Origin: CAYFIW01 sp964343265
Lineage (GTDB): Bacteria; Chloroflexota; Dehalococcoidia; Lucifugimonadales; UBA826
Assembly (NCBI GenBank): GCA_964343265.1
Contig: CAYFIW010000017.1
Coordinates: 1 to 32,624 of the forward strand
Direction: 5' to 3'
DNA: 32,624 bases
Under the pieces are notes generated by a model, which was given only the letters and a program-made list of their open reading frames with translations, made no database searches and was not told where the DNA came from. Within the stretch, counting starts at the first letter, position 1; each line of letters starts with the position of its first letter. The translations under genes and the position numbers were made by a program. Positions 30,873 to 32,624 of the stretch are shown here, in pieces.

Positions 30873-31586
30873 ATGACGATAGGGATCTCTTGTTCTACGC
30901 CAAGCTTTTCATCTTCATGTAGTGATATTCTAAATAAAATGGGAACGAAAAATATTTTCATTACTCCTGATGATATCGATCAGATTGAGGATATTATAGA
31001 CAACATAGATGGACTTTTACTTTCCGGTGGTCCTGATGTACATCCCTCCTGTTACGGTGCTGAATCTACCGTTGAAAAGGGGGAGGAATCACTGGGGTAT
31101 AGCTATCCTAACTACAATCAAGCCAGAGATGAATTGGAGCTTCGTTTGTTTACGATAGCACTTAGTCGTGATATGCCTATCCTTGGCGTGTGTCGGGGTA
31201 TGCAACTCATGAATGTAGCACTTGGTGGTTCATTGTTACAAACAATGGATGATCATCGTAGTACCAGTCACAGCGCTGATGAAACCGAAAGTTCATTTCA
31301 TAGAATATTTATATCTCCAGGATCCAGACTTGCTGCCACAGTTGGCTCTGGAGGGTTTGTTAGAGTAAACAGTAGGCACGGGCAAGGTGTTAAAGAACAT
31401 ACCAAGTCATCCGATTTAATGACCTCGGCTTGGTCACTTGAGGATGGCGTTATAGAGGCGCTTGAAAGTCCAGATCATGAATATGTATTAGGGGTTCAGT
31501 TTCACCCTGAACGACGAGGGGAAATACCACCACATTTCGACAAACTCTTTCAGAATCTTATAAGTAGATCAAAATCCACAATATAG
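30873..31586 (+). CDS. Class I glutamine amidotransferase-like (gamma-glutamyl-GABA hydrolase, PuuD family)
   Basis: Stand-alone class I amidotransferase of 237 residues (peptidase C26-type). The catalytic triad is visible: C107 in GVCRGMQ, H211 and E213 in QFHPE. LLLSGGPDVHPSCYG (48-62) is the family's oxyanion region, and the second region NSRHGQGV (about 166-173) is also typical. It most resembles gamma-glutamyl-gamma-aminobutyrate hydrolases of polyamine breakdown; it is shorter at the N-terminus than E. coli PuuD. No other puu gene is nearby, so another gamma-glutamyl amide is equally possible. ATG 30873 has AAGGAG 5 bases upstream. It follows the second crotonase and may share its transcript. 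Confidence 0.85.
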   Translation: MTIGISCSTPSFSSSCSDILNKMGTKNIFITPDDIDQIEDIIDNIDGLLLSGGPDVHPSCYGAESTVEKGEESLGYSYPNYNQARDELELRLFTIALSRDMPILGVCRGMQLMNVALGGSLLQTMDDHRSTSHSADETESSFHRIFISPGSRLAATVGSGGFVRVNSRHGQGVKEHTKSSDLMTSAWSLEDGVIEALESPDHEYVLGVQFHPERRGEIPPHFDKLFQNLISRSKSTI

Positions 31587-31779
31587 GGTCTCAATATTAC
31601 CTAAAAACACAACCGAATGTGGTAAAATTACCTTGTATTATCAACGTAACTTCCTCGTAGAACGTTAATAAATTATGGGGATGATTTTGAGGTTGTGGAC
31701 ACTCCCTTGAATAAAGCAACATCTTTGACAGTATTGTGTCATGTTTCCGGTCGACTAGACTGGGCTATGAATCGGATTC

Positions 31780-31794
31780 GGAGGAATAAAAATG
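31780..31794 (+). promoter_or_regulatory. Shine-Dalgarno and start of gyrA
   Basis: GGAGG (31780-31784) lies 7 bases before ATG 31792. In the 205-base gap upstream, TTGACA occurs at 31725-31730 but lacks a matching -10; GGTAAAATTACC near 31620 is a short palindrome. Nothing else I recognise is there. Confidence 0.6.
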
Positions 31795-32624
31795 ACATCT
31801 AGTAAATCGGATTTTGGATTCATTAAACCCACTCAGATAGTTGAAGAGATGCGTGACTCATATCTCGACTATGCTATGAGTGTCATCGTATCGAGGGCAT
31901 TACCTGATGCCAGAGACGGTCTGAAGCCGGTGCAGCGACGTATTTTATATGCAATGAGTGACTTGGGAATGAGGTCAACTTCAGGATATAAGAAAAGTGC
32001 CCGGTTGGTTGGTGAAGTACTTGGAAAATGGCACCCTCATGGAGATATGGCAGTTTATGCTGCTATGGTTAGGCTGGCCCAGGATTTCACGGTCAGAATG
32101 CCTTTGGTAGATGGGCAAGGTAATTTTGGTAGTATCGATGATGACCCTGCAGCTGCAATGCGATACACAGAAGCTCGTTTGAGTAGCGTTGCTGATGAGA
32201 TGTTGGCTAACCTGGATCAAGATACTGTCGACTGGACTCTGAATTTTGATGACACTTTGAGAGAGCCAAAGGTACTGCCTGCTCGTTTGCCTAATTTACT
32301 GGTGAATGGGGCATCCGGAATTGCAGTCGGAATGGCTACTAACATACCACCTCACAATCTAAGAGAAGTATGCAATGCAATCAATGCTTTAATAGAGAAT
32401 CCAGATGCGACTTCTGAAGATCTTATGAAATATGTCAAAGGGCCAGACTTTCCAACGGGCGGAACCATTATGGGCCGGCAGGGTATTAGAGATGCCTATA
32501 CAACGGGTAAAGGGCAAATTATTGTTAGAGCTGTTGCTGAAATTGAAGAGATGAATCGTTCTGGCAATAGGTTCCAGATTGTTGTTACTGAACTTCCATA
32601 TCAGGTTGTTAAATCAACACTAGT
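31792..32624 (+). CDS. gyrA: DNA gyrase subunit A, partial (N-terminal part)
   Basis: Breakage-and-rejoining subunit of DNA gyrase, truncated by the right edge after 277 codons. It starts with YLDYAMSVIVSRALPDARDGLKPVQRRILYAM, family-typical (quoted in parts: DARDGLKPVQRR). The active-site tyrosine is Y125 (MRYTEAR; Tyr122 in E. coli). The quinolone-determining stretch HPHGDMAVYAAMV has Met86 and Ala90 where E. coli has Ser83 and Asp87. GNFGSIDDDPAAAMRYTEARL and LLVNGASGIAVGMATNIPPHN confirm the assignment. ParC is not excluded formally, but this window shows only the N-terminal half; most Chloroflexota have a single GyrA-type gene. Confidence 0.93.
   Translation, partial: MTSSKSDFGFIKPTQIVEEMRDSYLDYAMSVIVSRALPDARDGLKPVQRRILYAMSDLGMRSTSGYKKSARLVGEVLGKWHPHGDMAVYAAMVRLAQDFTVRMPLVDGQGNFGSIDDDPAAAMRYTEARLSSVADEMLANLDQDTVDWTLNFDDTLREPKVLPARLPNLLVNGASGIAVGMATNIPPHNLREVCNAINALIENPDATSEDLMKYVKGPDFPTGGTIMGRQGIRDAYTTGKGQIIVRAVAEIEEMNRSGNRFQIVVTELPYQVVKSTL

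Noticed and set aside
31681..31710. Nine-codon leader-like frame (ATG to TGA) upstream of gyrA
   Set aside because: No spaced ribosome site, attenuator hairpin or codon bias to suggest a leader peptide.
1..32624. CRISPR array, tRNA, rRNA, prophage or transposon
   Set aside because: I saw no regular direct repeats, cloverleaf-like sequence, rRNA motif, integrase or transposase.

Overview
The window looks like chromosomal core DNA from a low-GC marine Chloroflexota of the Dehalococcoidia/SAR202 kind. I base this on gene content, not on a search: a B12-dependent ribonucleotide reductase (nrdJ) follows nrdR and ftsA-ftsZ; the division cluster lacks mur genes; and enolase-superfamily, crotonase and SDR enzymes are over-represented, which is reported for SAR202. 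Starts are often TTG or GTG. I see no rRNA, tRNA, CRISPR, insertion sequence or prophage. No stretch over 300 bases lacks a gene.

Layout. (1) 1-5067, minus strand: mog, trmD, argF, der, plsY and gpsA (cut by the window edge), tightly packed housekeeping genes; der/plsY overlap and plsY/gpsA are 2 bases apart. (2) 5228-12008, plus strand: rsmH, ftsA and ftsZ end at a strong hairpin; then nrdR and nrdJ, with two NrdR-box-like sites around the nrdR promoter and a Gram-positive-type SOS-box-like site before nrdJ. (3) 12148-14281, plus strand: pdxA-family gene, proC and a yggT-family membrane gene. (4) 14326-16732, minus strand: birA (no DNA-binding domain), an intact SDR, and an SDR whose catalytic Tyr and Lys are both replaced. 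(5) 16975-20159, plus strand: a thiamine-diphosphate enzyme, a membrane-anchored TlpA-like thioredoxin and an alpha/beta hydrolase. (6) 20168-27523: a crotonase, a HypE/AIR-synthase-like protein, a HAD hydrolase (plus strand), mfd, and a lipoprotein with a CX4C thioredoxin-like domain. (7) 27652-31586: two convergent enolase-superfamily genes, a second crotonase and a class I glutamine amidotransferase. (8) gyrA, cut by the right edge.

How they work together. Regions 1-2 cover phospholipid, arginine, ribosome/tRNA modification, division and dNTP supply. Regions 4-7 read as a set of catabolic enzymes (sugar-acid dehydratase-like, CoA-thioester isomerases, dehydrogenases, hydrolases), consistent with oxidation of diverse dissolved organic matter, but no complete pathway can be assigned.

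No wholly new multi-gene system is evident. The most unusual items are the SDR pseudoenzyme beside an intact SDR, the enolase-superfamily protein lacking the usual second acid/base residues with a palindrome against its -10 box, the nrdR/nrdJ control region with an NrdR carrying a basic tail, and the CX4C thioredoxin-like lipoprotein.
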